A DNA stretch of 64,000 bases from Nonomuraea spiralis (GTDB taxonomy: Bacteria; Actinomycetota; Actinomycetes; Streptosporangiales; Streptosporangiaceae): the NCBI RefSeq assembly GCF_014648435.1, contig NZ_BMRC01000005.1, positions 414,346-478,345 of the forward strand, given 5' to 3'. The notes beneath the pieces were generated by a model. The model saw only the letters and a list, made by a program, of their open reading frames with translations. It had not been told where the DNA came from and made no database searches. Made by a program: the position numbers and the translations under genes. The number at the start of each line of letters is the position of its first letter. Within the stretch, counting starts at the first letter, position 1. Of this stretch, positions 22,815 through 30,246 are shown one piece after another.

Positions 22815-22832
22815 TTTCGGTCATGTCCGAAA
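22815..22832. promoter_or_regulatory. Inverted repeat TTTCGG-N6-CCGAAA
   Basis: Perfect 6-bp arms around a 6-bp spacer (TTTCGGTCATGTCCGAAA), overlapping the second copy of the TGTCCGAAAG 10-mer. Its position in the A/T-rich divergent region fits an operator for a dimeric regulator. The regulator is unknown. Confidence 0.45.
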
Positions 22833-22867
22833 GAGGGTGTTCTGTCCCTATTGACTAATTGAGTCGA

Positions 22868-22888
22868 GACCGATTCCATATATCGGTC
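22868..22888. promoter_or_regulatory. Inverted repeat GACCGAT-N7-ATCGGTC
   Basis: Perfect 7-bp arms with an A/T-rich spacer TCCATAT, 21 bp in total. The form suits a TetR- or LuxR-type dimer. It lies about 410 bp from the operon start and 317 bp from the amidohydrolase start, so which promoter it serves is not clear. Confidence 0.45.
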
Positions 22889-23204
22889 AGATCATGGACG
22901 ATCTTGCTGGTAGCAGCCTTACAAGATGTTGACAGCCGTCGTTCCGCGCCCCGCGGGCATCCACATTCCCCCTGGTCAGACGCCTTCTACGGTGACGGCG
23001 TCCAAGGTGTCCGGTCAGCACGACGCCGTCCCGTCCGGACCGCCCGCCGTGTAGGCGCAGGCCGGCCAGATGAGCCTCCCCGCCTGCGGCTCGATTTTGA
23101 TCAGGCGTCCGGAGGCGTCCATCATGGTGGCGGTCCTGTCGTCGTGGAGGCACGGCACGACTCCGCGGCCCCGTCCTCCTCCCACCGGCCCGGAAGGACC
23201 GCTC

Positions 23205-24389
23205 GTGACCGACCTCGACTCCCGCCTGCGTGCCTGGCGGCACGACCTGCACCGGCGCCCCGAACCGGCCTTCGCGGAGCACGCGACGAGCGCCTACGTC
23301 GCCGAGACGCTGGAGGCGGCCGGTCTCGACGTCGTCCGAGGCGTCGGCGGCACCGGCGTCGTGGCCTCCCTGACCAGGGGGGACGGCGACCGTGCCATCG
23401 GGCTGCGGGCCGACATGGACTGCCTGCCGCTCGACGAACCGGGCACGCGTTCCCACGCCTCGCGCAACCCCGGCTTCATGCACGCCTGCGGCCACGACGG
23501 GCACATGGCGATGCTCCTCGGCGCCGCCGCCGTCCTCGCCGCCGAGGGCGGCTTCGACGGAACCGTACGGTTCGTCTTCCAGCCCGCGGAGGAGCCCGGC
23601 CGCGGCGCGCGGGCCATGCTCGACGACAACCTGCTCGTACGCTTCCCCGTCCAGGCCATGTACGGCCTGCACAACCTGCCCGGCGTCCCCGCGGGCCACT
23701 TCCTGACCCGCGCCGGGAGCATCATGGCCGGCGAGGACAACTTCGAGATCCGCATCCGGGGACGCGGCGGGCACGCCGCCCGCCCGCACATGGTCGTCGA
23801 CCCCATCGTGGTGGGCGCCGAGATCGTCCTGGCCCTGCAGACCGTCGTCGCCCGCAACGTCGACCCCGCGCTGCCCGCCGTCGTGTCCTGCACCGACTTC
23901 AGCACGGACGGCGTACGCAACGCCATCCCCGGCGAGGTCGTCATCAAAGGCGACACGCGCAGCTTCGACCCCGGCGTCGGCGAGCTCATCGAGGACCGGA
24001 TCCGCCGGCTCTGCGAAGGCATCGGCGCGGCCCACGGCGCGACGTGCGCCGTCACCTACACCCACGAGTTCGCCCCCACGGTCAACGACCCCGCCTGCGT
24101 CGCCGCGGCGGTCGAGGCGGCCGTCGCGGTCGCCGGCGAGGAACGCGTCGACCCGGATTGCGCGCCCATCATGCCGAGCGAGGACTTCGGCGTCTTCGCC
24201 GAGGCCGTACCGGCCTGTTTCGCCTTCCTCGGCAACGGCACCGAACCCGGCCGGGGCGGCGACCCGCTGCACAGCAGGCAGTACGACTTCAACGACGCCG
24301 TCCTGCGGACAGGGACGGACTACTACGTGACGCTGGCCCGCCGCGTCCTGACGGGCGACGCTCCCTCGGGCCCGGCGACGCCCGGCTGA
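23205..24389 (+). CDS. M20-family amidohydrolase (hippurate / N-acyl-amino-acid hydrolase type)
   Basis: Cytoplasmic zinc-dependent amidohydrolase of 394 residues in the M20D group that cleaves N-acyl amino acids. Visible motifs are LRADMDCLPLDE (metal-region Asp), HACGHDGHMAMLLGAA, FQPAEEPGRGA with the catalytic and metal Glu pair, and RGRGGHAARPH of the lid domain. The length is typical for the family. The start chosen is GTG at 23205, preceded by GGAAGGA with 6 bases spacing; an in-frame ATG at 23070 would add a non-homologous, arginine-rich leader. It is divergent from the NRPS-PKS operon, so a role in trimming an acylated peptide is possible but unproven. It could equally be ordinary acyl-amino-acid catabolism. 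Confidence 0.9.
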   Translation: MTDLDSRLRAWRHDLHRRPEPAFAEHATSAYVAETLEAAGLDVVRGVGGTGVVASLTRGDGDRAIGLRADMDCLPLDEPGTRSHASRNPGFMHACGHDGHMAMLLGAAAVLAAEGGFDGTVRFVFQPAEEPGRGARAMLDDNLLVRFPVQAMYGLHNLPGVPAGHFLTRAGSIMAGEDNFEIRIRGRGGHAARPHMVVDPIVVGAEIVLALQTVVARNVDPALPAVVSCTDFSTDGVRNAIPGEVVIKGDTRSFDPGVGELIEDRIRRLCEGIGAAHGATCAVTYTHEFAPTVNDPACVAAAVEAAVAVAGEERVDPDCAPIMPSEDFGVFAEAVPACFAFLGNGTEPGRGGDPLHSRQYDFNDAVLRTGTDYYVTLARRVLTGDAPSGPATPG

Positions 24390-24473
24390 CCGCCCGAGGG
24401 TACGGCGTGATCTACAATGTAAAGGCGGGGTTTCCGGTCTGCGGACGCCGTTCAGCTGTACCGTCTTCGAATC

Positions 24474-24968
24474 ATGGCGAAAACCATTGCGGCGATGACA
24501 GGGCTCGTTCTGGCGGTGTTGTCGTGGCCCCCACCCACCTGGGCCGACGCCTCCGTCGCGGCAGATGGGGGCATGCTCTCCGGCGAGCAGAAAGTCACCT
24601 TCCATGAGTTCCGGCCGGAAAGAGGGTCGCTGGACGAGATTCCGATGTTCTGCGGCATTCCCGGCTCGGCCCTGGATCTGTCTCGAATCACCGCAGTGCA
24701 AGGTCTGACGGCCTCGGAGTGCGGAACCATTCTGAAAGTCGTCAATCCGACGCGCCCCGACATTCCGCCGCAGTACGTCATGGCGGTGGATCGCGGCGGC
24801 CGAGGCTTGGACCTGAACACGGACACCTTCAAAGCACTGAACGGAGGAAGCCTTTCGGAGGGATTGGTCCCCGCCAAGTGGGAGCCGGTGTCTTCGTCCT
24901 TCGGAGAGGGAATCCTCCTGGACGATCGCTTCGCCGGTGAACTTCCCGGTCTGGCATCTCGTGAATGA
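24474..24968 (+). CDS. Small secreted protein, RlpA/expansin-like barrel (tentative)
   Basis: Protein of 164 residues with a Sec signal peptide (MAKTIAAMTGLVLAVLSW, cleavage near WADA, about residue 25). The mature part contains ECGTILKVVNP, YVMAVDRGGRGLDLNTDT and GLVPAKWEPVS. This spacing of a CGT strand, a D-R-G loop and an L-D-L strand recalls the double-psi beta-barrel of RlpA-like proteins. Only two cysteines remain in the mature part (in MFCGIP and SECGT), enough for one disulfide. The fold call is by eye and moderate. No strong ribosome site precedes the ATG. A TACAAT box lies at 24413-24418. It converges on the carboxylesterase gene with a gap of 11 bases. Confidence 0.65.
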   Translation: MAKTIAAMTGLVLAVLSWPPPTWADASVAADGGMLSGEQKVTFHEFRPERGSLDEIPMFCGIPGSALDLSRITAVQGLTASECGTILKVVNPTRPDIPPQYVMAVDRGGRGLDLNTDTFKALNGGSLSEGLVPAKWEPVSSSFGEGILLDDRFAGELPGLASRE

Positions 24969-24979
24969 CCGACGCCGGC

Positions 24980-26473
24980 CTACACGAGGTCGAAGGGAGC
25001 GGGGGAGTGGTCTTCCCAGATTCGGCGGGAGGCCTCTTCAGGGTAGGGCAGGGTGTTCGACTCGGTGTCCAGGACGCGGGTGAGGTGCCGGTCGGGTCGG
25101 TGGGCGGGCCATCCGGGGTCGCCGGTGGTGACGAAGCGGATCCATGCCTCCCTGAGTTCGCGGGAGAGGGCGACGGCCTCGGGCGTGGGTTCGTCGCCGA
25201 TGAGCTGCGTGCCGATGGGGCTGTCCAGCGTGCCGAACGCCAGAGGGACGTCGAGGCTGTGGCAGGCGCCGAGGATGCCGCCGAGGGCCGGGGCGGCCCA
25301 GCGCAGCTCGAAGAGGTACGAGGTGCCGCCGGCTGCGGCGTTCGCCTCGGCCAGTTTCTGTGACGGCATGCGGAAGAGGGCGTCGGAGTAGACCGTCTCC
25401 ACCAGCTCCTCCGGGCCGGCCTGCGGGAACGCGGCTCGGTAGGCGTCCGGGCCGTGCGGTCGGGGGGCGAGCAGTTCCAGGGCCGTGTGGGCGTCGTGCT
25501 CGGTGAAGGTGCCGTGTCGTCCGCTCATGACGCTGAAGAGCCGGAATTCGTCCCGGGTGTGGCCGGCGAGTAGTTCGGTCCCGTCGGCGCGTGCGCCGGC
25601 CAGCGCGGTCCAGGGTGTTTCGGGCAGGACGTCGCCGTCGATGACGGGGCACAGGGCGGTGCCGGTCTCGGTGAGCCGTCCCCAGCGTGCTCGGTGTGCG
25701 TGGAGGCCGGTGTTGAGGGTGGTGAGTGCCGCGGCCAGCCGCCAGGGGTCGGTGTCGCGCAGGGCCGCGGCGGTGGGGGTTGCCGCGCCGACCCGTTCCG
25801 CGAGGGTGGTGGTGACCTGTCGTGCGAGTGCGGGGGTGCTGTGCAGCCCTGGTACGGAGTGGGCGATGGCCCGCCGGAAGAGGCCGCGTGCCGGTTTCAT
25901 CGTCAGGAGGGCGGCGACCGATCCCGCGCCGGCGGACTGTCCGGCCACGGTGACCTGGCCGGGGTCGCCGCCGAAGGCGGTGATGTTGCGTTGTACCCAT
26001 TCCAGTGCCGCGATCTGGTCGAGGAGCCCGCGGTTGGGTGGTGCGTCGTCCAGGAACGCGAAGCCCTCCGCGCCGACGCGGCAGTTGAGGGTGACCACGA
26101 CGAGTCCTGCCTCGGCGAGTGCCGCCGGGTCGTACATCGGGTCGCTCGACATCGCGGAGATGTAGCCGCCCACGGGGATCCACACCAGCACCGGTAGTCC
26201 TGCCGCGCCCGGATCGGGGGTGGCGATGTTGAGGGTCAGCCAGTCCGTGCCCTGCGGCGGGCCCGTGTCGACCGGCAGGGACAGGGGCGCGGCGGGGCCG
26301 AATTCCGTCGCCTGTCTCGTTCCTTCCCAGCGCTGCGGTGGGGCGGGCGCGGCGAAGCGGAGGGCTCCCACGGGGGGTTGGGCGTAGGGGATGCCGCGGA
26401 ACACCGTGTGCCGGTGCCGTCGGCGTCCCTGTACCGCGCCTTCCGTGGTTCGCACTGTCGCTCGTACGGGCAT
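24980..26473 (-). CDS. Type-B carboxylesterase
   Basis: Alpha/beta-hydrolase esterase of 497 residues in the carboxylesterase/para-nitrobenzyl esterase family. It opens with the family N terminus (FRGIPYAQPPVGALRF, 25-40). The nucleophile is Ser180 in VAGQSAGAGS; the acid is probably Glu in HTRDEFRLF and the base His in GACHSLDVP. The oxyanion strand reads WIPVGGYIS in place of the common WIHGGG, so the first His-Gly is lost. No signal peptide is seen, so the enzyme is probably cytoplasmic. It is divergent from a TetR gene with 96 bp between starts, the usual layout for a repressor controlling its neighbour. GGAAGG precedes the ATG. Confidence 0.92.
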   Translation of the reverse strand: MPVRATVRTTEGAVQGRRRHRHTVFRGIPYAQPPVGALRFAAPAPPQRWEGTRQATEFGPAAPLSLPVDTGPPQGTDWLTLNIATPDPGAAGLPVLVWIPVGGYISAMSSDPMYDPAALAEAGLVVVTLNCRVGAEGFAFLDDAPPNRGLLDQIAALEWVQRNITAFGGDPGQVTVAGQSAGAGSVAALLTMKPARGLFRRAIAHSVPGLHSTPALARQVTTTLAERVGAATPTAAALRDTDPWRLAAALTTLNTGLHAHRARWGRLTETGTALCPVIDGDVLPETPWTALAGARADGTELLAGHTRDEFRLFSVMSGRHGTFTEHDAHTALELLAPRPHGPDAYRAAFPQAGPEELVETVYSDALFRMPSQKLAEANAAAGGTSYLFELRWAAPALGGILGACHSLDVPLAFGTLDSPIGTQLIGDEPTPEAVALSRELREAWIRFVTTGDPGWPAHRPDRHLTRVLDTESNTLPYPEEASRRIWEDHSPAPFDLV

Positions 26474-26569
26474 GAGGTGGCCTTCCCTGAGTGGATCTCG
26501 AGGTTGTAGGTCAACTGTATTATGTCACTTGTATGGGAAAGGTTCCGGGGGGCGAGAGGGAGACCGGCG
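26474..26569. promoter_or_regulatory. Divergent promoter region, esterase / TetR
   Basis: Short region between divergent starts. It contains an A/T-rich imperfect palindrome at about 26511-26530 (CAACTGTATTATGTCACTTG), likely to bind the adjacent TetR protein. A TTGACC hexamer on the minus strand (about 26508-26513) could be a -35 box for the esterase; the -10 box is not clear. Confidence 0.4.
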
Positions 26570-27163
26570 ATGCCGAAACAGGTGGATCACCGCGGACGGC
26601 GCGAAGAGATCGCCCGCGCGCTGTGGCGGGTGGTGGAGCGGCGGGGCGTCGCGCACCTGACGATGCGGGTGGTGGCGCAGGAGGCGGGCATGTCGCTCGG
26701 GCAGCTGCAACACTATTTCGCCTCCCGGGCCGCCATGCTCTCCTTCTCCGTGGACTTCGCCTCCGAGCAGACCTCGCTGCGCGTCGGCCGGGGTCTGGAG
26801 CGGCTCGGTGACCGTCCGCACCCTCGTGACGTGCTGCGGCTGACGCTCGCGGAAATGCTTCCCCTGCATGCCGACGCCCGCGCGACCAGCCGGATGAGCG
26901 CCGCGTACGTCCTGGAGGCGTTGCACGACGAGGCCGTCCACGAGCAGGCACGTCGTGGCCTCGTCCAGGGGCGGGCGCTCGTCGAGCAACTGGTACGCCA
27001 GGCGGTCGTCGACGGACATATAGGCCCTGACCGCGACCCGGCGGTCGAGACCAACCTGCTCCTCGCCCTGACCGGCCTCACCCCCCTGATCGAACTGGGC
27101 GTGATCGAGCCCCAGGACGCGCTCACCGCGATCGATGCGCACCTGGACAGGCTGTTCGGCTGA
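26570..27163 (+). CDS. TetR-family transcriptional regulator
   Basis: DNA-binding repressor of 197 residues. The N-terminal helix-turn-helix is at about 25-60 (TMRVVAQEAGMSLGQLQHYF followed by ASRAAML), in the TetR style. The C-terminal part is a helical ligand-binding domain with a TetR_C-type ending (LTGLTPLIELGVIEPQDALTA). The start is ATG at 26570, preceded by GAGAGGGAGA; the frame opens earlier at 26522 but that region lies within the operator. It is divergent from the carboxylesterase gene and most likely represses it and itself. Confidence 0.9.
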   Translation: MPKQVDHRGRREEIARALWRVVERRGVAHLTMRVVAQEAGMSLGQLQHYFASRAAMLSFSVDFASEQTSLRVGRGLERLGDRPHPRDVLRLTLAEMLPLHADARATSRMSAAYVLEALHDEAVHEQARRGLVQGRALVEQLVRQAVVDGHIGPDRDPAVETNLLLALTGLTPLIELGVIEPQDALTAIDAHLDRLFG

Positions 27164-27167
27164 TTCC

Positions 27168-27288
27168 CGCAAGACCGCCGCCGGGCGCGTGCCCGGCGAC
27201 CACGCCCGCCTGGCCGAGCTCAAAGCCGTCCACGATCCCGGCAACGTCTTCCGGATCGACTTCACCATCCCCCCGAGGAGGCGACACC
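27168..27288 (+). pseudogene. Remnant of a berberine-bridge-type FAD oxidoreductase, C-terminal end
   Basis: In the frame shared with the downstream P-loop gene, this stretch encodes RLAELKAVHDPGNVFRIDF followed by TIPP. That is the characteristic C-terminal BBE segment of FAD-linked oxidoreductases (usual form L-x-x-L-K-x-x-[YH]-D-P-x-N-x-F-R-x-N-x-x-I-P-P). No FAD-binding domain precedes it; the TetR stop is only a few bases upstream. The remainder of the gene has therefore been deleted, probably taking sequence between TetR and this point. Confidence 0.6.
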
Positions 27289-27330
27289 ATGAAGGCGGAC
27301 CGCACCTCACCGGAGGAGGACACCGGATGA
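27289..27330 (+). CDS. Possible 13-residue leader peptide
   Basis: A 14-codon frame (MKADRTSPEEDTG, stop TGA) begins at ATG 27289 after a strong GAGGAGG site and ends with its TGA overlapping the ATG of the P-loop gene as ATGA. The ribosome site and coupling make translation plausible. It may be only what is left of a deleted gene's neighbour. No homology is recognisable. Confidence 0.35.
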   Translation: MKADRTSPEEDTG

Positions 27331-28016
27331 CCAGCCACGGCTCCCTCGCGGACGGCGAAGATCCCTTCGGCACGTTGCGCCGCGCGTTGTGGATCGGTGG
27401 TGGCCAGTGGGCCGGTAAATCGACCGTGGCCCGGCTCCTGGCCGTCCAGTACGGCGTCACCGCCTACCACTACGACCACCACGACGCCCGCGGTCACAAC
27501 GATCGCCGCATCGCCCGTCGTGTCGCGCTCGGCGAGCCCGCCGCCGAGCCCGACCCGGACGAGGTGTGGGTCCGTACCAGCCCGGAGGAGATGGCCGCCG
27601 CGACCCTGGCGGGTTTCCCGGTCCGGTTCGAGTGGGCCCTGGACGACCTGCGCGCGCTCGTCTCGGGCCGTCCGATCATCGCCGAGGGCTGGGGACTCCG
27701 CCCCGAACTCGTCGCACCCGTCGTCGACTCGCCACGCCGGATGGTCGTCATGGTGCCGACGCCGGGGTTCCGCCGGCATCAGCTCCGAGAGCTTCCGCGG
27801 GCCGCCTCGCTCGGGCACCCCGTCAGCGATCCGGCCCGCGCGCAGGCCAACCGCCTGGCCCGGGATCGTCTCGTCGCGGAGGACGCCGTCCGCGCCGCCC
27901 GCCGGCTCGGCGTCCGCGTGATCGAAGTCGACGGTTCCCGCGACGCCGCCGCGATCGCGGAGATGGTCGCCGACCATTTCAGCCCGTACCTCCCCGAGCA
28001 AGATCACCTGCTCTGA
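27327..28016 (+). CDS. P-loop NTPase / kinase-like protein
   Basis: Protein of 229 residues with a Walker A motif near the N terminus (WIGGGQWAGKSTVARLLA, Lys and Ser of GKS intact). It is followed by a YHYDHHDARGH stretch and a central acidic WVRTSPEEM region, then MVVMVPTPGFRR. The layout (early P-loop, ASP/HIS-rich stretch, C-terminal R-rich helices) resembles small nucleoside or metabolite kinases and cytidylate-kinase-like ATPases found in actinomycetes. The substrate is not known. The start is ATG at 27327, preceded by GGAGGAGGA; the upstream open frame belongs to the BBE remnant. The stop lies inside the bidirectional terminator. Confidence 0.75.
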   Translation: MTSHGSLADGEDPFGTLRRALWIGGGQWAGKSTVARLLAVQYGVTAYHYDHHDARGHNDRRIARRVALGEPAAEPDPDEVWVRTSPEEMAAATLAGFPVRFEWALDDLRALVSGRPIIAEGWGLRPELVAPVVDSPRRMVVMVPTPGFRRHQLRELPRAASLGHPVSDPARAQANRLARDRLVAEDAVRAARRLGVRVIEVDGSRDAAAIAEMVADHFSPYLPEQDHLL

Positions 28017-28042
28017 CCCGCGGCGTCGGAGCCGCGGGTCAG
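28013..28042. terminator. Bidirectional hairpin terminator
   Basis: Perfect 12-bp stem CTGACCCGCGGC / GCCGCGGGTCAG with a 6-base loop. It contains the stop codons of both convergent genes (TGA at 28014-28016 on plus, TGA at 28041-28039 on minus). No U-tract, as is common in actinomycetes. Confidence 0.8.
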
Positions 28043-28641
28043 ATGGCTCCGGCGCGGGCCGCCGTCAGTGCCGCCGTGGCGGCCCGGTCGGCGGCGGCCT
28101 CGTCGAGGGGTTCCCCGGTGTTGAGCAGGGCGTAGTACAGGGGGGCGGAGACGGCGGCGATCACCCGGTGCGGGTCGGCGCCGGGCGGCAGTTCGCCGCG
28201 TTCGATCGCGTCGGTGACGCAGCCGGACCATTCCTCGATGCGGACGGCGTAGAAGCGGTGCAGCGCGCGGGCGGCCTCCTCGTCGCAGAGGGAGGCGGCG
28301 ATCAGCGCCTTGAACAGGCGCCCTTGGCGGGGGTCGGTCAGTGTCCTGACGACCAGGCGGGCGTTGTCGCGCAGGTCCTGTTCCAGGCTGCCGTTGCGGG
28401 CGCGGGGCAGTGAGGTCGCCGCCATGTCCTTGAGGAGGTCGGCGGCGAGCGCGCCGGGCGTGCCCCAGCGGCGGTAGACGGTGGTCTTGCCGACCTCCGC
28501 GAGGCGGGCGATGTCGCCGAGGTCGAGCCCGGAGAAGCCCTTCTCGACCAGGGTGTCGCCGGCGGCCTGGAGGACGGCCTCGCGGACGCGGGCAGTACGC
28601 CCACCAGGACGGACGGCGCCGGGCGGTGGATCGGCGGCCAT
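28039..28641 (-). CDS. TetR/AcrR-family regulator
   Basis: Repressor of 200 residues with an N-terminal helix-turn-helix: LDLGDIARLAEVGKTTVYRR at about 39-58, then WGTPGALAADLL. The C-terminal helical half has the Y-Y-A-L-L pattern (APLYYALLNTGEPLDE) seen in TetR_C_11-type sensors. It is divergent from the DHA2 exporter gene with 144 bp between starts, and a palindrome lies in that gap, so it most likely represses the exporter in the absence of a drug-like ligand. Confidence 0.92.
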   Translation of the reverse strand: MAADPPPGAVRPGGRTARVREAVLQAAGDTLVEKGFSGLDLGDIARLAEVGKTTVYRRWGTPGALAADLLKDMAATSLPRARNGSLEQDLRDNARLVVRTLTDPRQGRLFKALIAASLCDEEAARALHRFYAVRIEEWSGCVTDAIERGELPPGADPHRVIAAVSAPLYYALLNTGEPLDEAAADRAATAALTAARAGAI

Positions 28642-28722
28642 GACGGGCTCCTCCTCTTGCGAACGCTTATCGGGACGACAGTTCCCTTAGCGTGGATTCC
28701 AGTGCTACAGTCCTCTCATCTT

Positions 28723-28742
28723 AACGGAACCACAGAACCGTT
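28723..28742. promoter_or_regulatory. Palindromic operator AACGG-N10-CCGTT
   Basis: AACGGAACCACAGAACCGTT has perfect 5-bp outer arms, 43 bp upstream of the exporter start and in the TetR/exporter divergent gap. It is a likely binding site of the adjacent TetR protein. Confidence 0.5.
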
Positions 28743-28785
28743 TGTAGCGGCATGCCGACCGGCACGCCCGAGAGAAAGCCCTGCC

Positions 28786-30213
28786 ATGACCACCACATCC
28801 CTGCCGTCGTCCGCCGTCCAGGCCCCGCCGCGGCGCCTGACCGGCCGCCTGCGCCTCACCCTCGCGGTGCTCCTGGTCGCCCAGTTCATGCTGGCCGTCG
28901 ACTTCTCGATCCTGAACGTGGCCCTGCCCGCCATCGGCGACGACCTCGGCTTCTCCCTGTCCGGCCTCCAGTGGATCGCCACCGCCTTCGCCCTGTGCGC
29001 GGCCGGGTTCACCCTCTTCTTCGGCCGCATCGGCGACCTGATCGGCCGCAAGCGCATCTTCCTCGGCAGCCTGGCCCTCCTCGGCGCGGCCTCGCTCGCC
29101 GGCGGGCTCGCCCCCACCCCCGAGATCCTCATCGTGGCCAGGATCGCCCAGGGCCTGGCGACCGCCGCCGCCACCCCGGCCGGGCTCGCCCTGCTCACCA
29201 CGTCCTTCCCCGAAGGGCCGCTGCGGCAGAAGGCGCTGGGTCTCAACGGCGCCCTCATGTCCGCCGGGTTCACCGCGGGAGCCGTGCTCGGCGGCGTCCT
29301 GACCGACGTGCTCTCCTGGCGCTGGGCGTTCTTCATCAACGTGCCCGTCGCCCTCGCCGTGCTCCTCGTGGCGCCGGCCGTCATCGCCGAGTCCCGCCCC
29401 GCCGTACGTCCCCGGCTCGACCTGCCCGGGGCGCTCAGCGTGACCCTCGGGCTGCTCGGCGTCGTCTACGGCCTGACGCAGGCCGGCGAACACGGCTGGA
29501 CCCACCCCCTCGCCCTGGCCGGGCTCGTGGCCGGAATCGTCCTGCTCGGCCTGTTCTTCCTGATCGAACGCCGCGCCGCCCAGCCCCTCGTACCGCTGAA
29601 CGTCCTGCGCAAGCCGACCGTGGCCTGGGGCAACCTGATCGGCCTGCTGGCCTTCGTCACGGAGACGTCCCTGGTGTACCTGCTCACCCTCTACCTGCAG
29701 AAGACCCTCGGCTTCACCGCCCTGGCCGCCGGACTGTCGTTCGGCGTGCTCGGTCTCGGCACCGTGGCGGGCGGGCTGCTCGCCCCGAAGGTGATCGCCC
29801 GTACCTCGACCGTGGCCGTGCTGGTCGGCGGCGGGGTGTTGCAGGCGGTCAGCACCGCCGCCCTGCTGCTCCTCGGCGACACCTCGGCCTCGATGGGGTT
29901 GCTGCTGCCCGCCACCTTCCTGGGCGGCGTGGGGAACATGCTGGTGATCGTCGGCTTCATGGTCACCGCCACCACCGGCCTGCCCGACCGCGAGCAGGGC
30001 CTGGCCACCGGGCTGGCCTCGATGTCCCAGCAGATCGGCATCACCATGGGCACCCCGATCATGTCCGCGATCGTCACCGCCGCGACGGCCGGCGTCGCGA
30101 CCGGCGCGGCCGTCCTGCACGGCGTCACCGTCGCGATCGCGGTCAACGCCGCCCTCGTCCTGCTCGGCGTACTCCTCGCGGCGCTCTTCCTGCGCGGCCG
30201 GCGCGGCGCCTGA
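28786..30213 (+). CDS. MFS drug exporter, DHA2 (EmrB/QacA) type
   Basis: Proton-coupled exporter of 475 residues in the cytoplasmic membrane, with about 14 predicted helices. Helix 1 ends with QFMLAVDFSILNVALPAIG, the DHA2 motif D1. Motif A is GRIGDLIGRKRIFL after helix 2, and a motif-C-like AGFTAGAVLGGVL lies in helix 5. The start is ATG at 28786 (MTTTSLPSS) after GAGAGAAAG; an in-frame ATG or GTG further upstream would run through the operator. Divergent from its probable TetR repressor. It may form a unit with the downstream HSL hydrolase (33 bp gap). Substrate unknown. Confidence 0.93.
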   Translation: MTTTSLPSSAVQAPPRRLTGRLRLTLAVLLVAQFMLAVDFSILNVALPAIGDDLGFSLSGLQWIATAFALCAAGFTLFFGRIGDLIGRKRIFLGSLALLGAASLAGGLAPTPEILIVARIAQGLATAAATPAGLALLTTSFPEGPLRQKALGLNGALMSAGFTAGAVLGGVLTDVLSWRWAFFINVPVALAVLLVAPAVIAESRPAVRPRLDLPGALSVTLGLLGVVYGLTQAGEHGWTHPLALAGLVAGIVLLGLFFLIERRAAQPLVPLNVLRKPTVAWGNLIGLLAFVTETSLVYLLTLYLQKTLGFTALAAGLSFGVLGLGTVAGGLLAPKVIARTSTVAVLVGGGVLQAVSTAALLLLGDTSASMGLLLPATFLGGVGNMLVIVGFMVTATTGLPDREQGLATGLASMSQQIGITMGTPIMSAIVTAATAGVATGAAVLHGVTVAIAVNAALVLLGVLLAALFLRGRRGA

Positions 30214-30246
30214 CCCGCCCTTCCCTCTCCCGTCTCGGAGCAGATC

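Larger units (their letters stand above)
22456..23204. promoter_or_regulatory. Divergent intergenic control region of the NRPS-PKS operon
   Basis: This 749-bp stretch has no convincing gene. It separates the biosynthetic operon (leftward) from the amidohydrolase gene (rightward). The parts around 22590-22680 and 22790-22920 are clearly richer in A/T than anything nearby, as expected for promoters. It contains two perfect-arm palindromes (22815-22832 and 22868-22888) and a repeated 10-mer TGTCCGAAAG at 22610-22619 and 22824-22833. Start-proximal GAGAAG and GGAAGGA ribosome sites flank it. A TTGACA hexamer occurs near 22698 and another near 22934, but I see no convincing paired -10 box. No pathway-specific regulator is encoded next to it. 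Confidence 0.6.

Noticed and set aside
22670-22879. A 69-residue minus-strand ORF in the divergent intergenic region
   Set aside because: No ribosome site, no homology, and it overlaps both palindromes. Treated as chance.
22456-23204. Iron-box (DmdR/IdeR type) operator that would mark a siderophore cluster
   Set aside because: No TTAGGTTAGG-like 19-mer was found, and no hydroxylase or transport genes for siderophores occur. A siderophore product is not supported.
23070-23204. N-terminal extension of the amidohydrolase from ATG 23070
   Set aside because: It would add a proline- and arginine-rich leader not seen in the family. GTG 23205 has a proper ribosome site.
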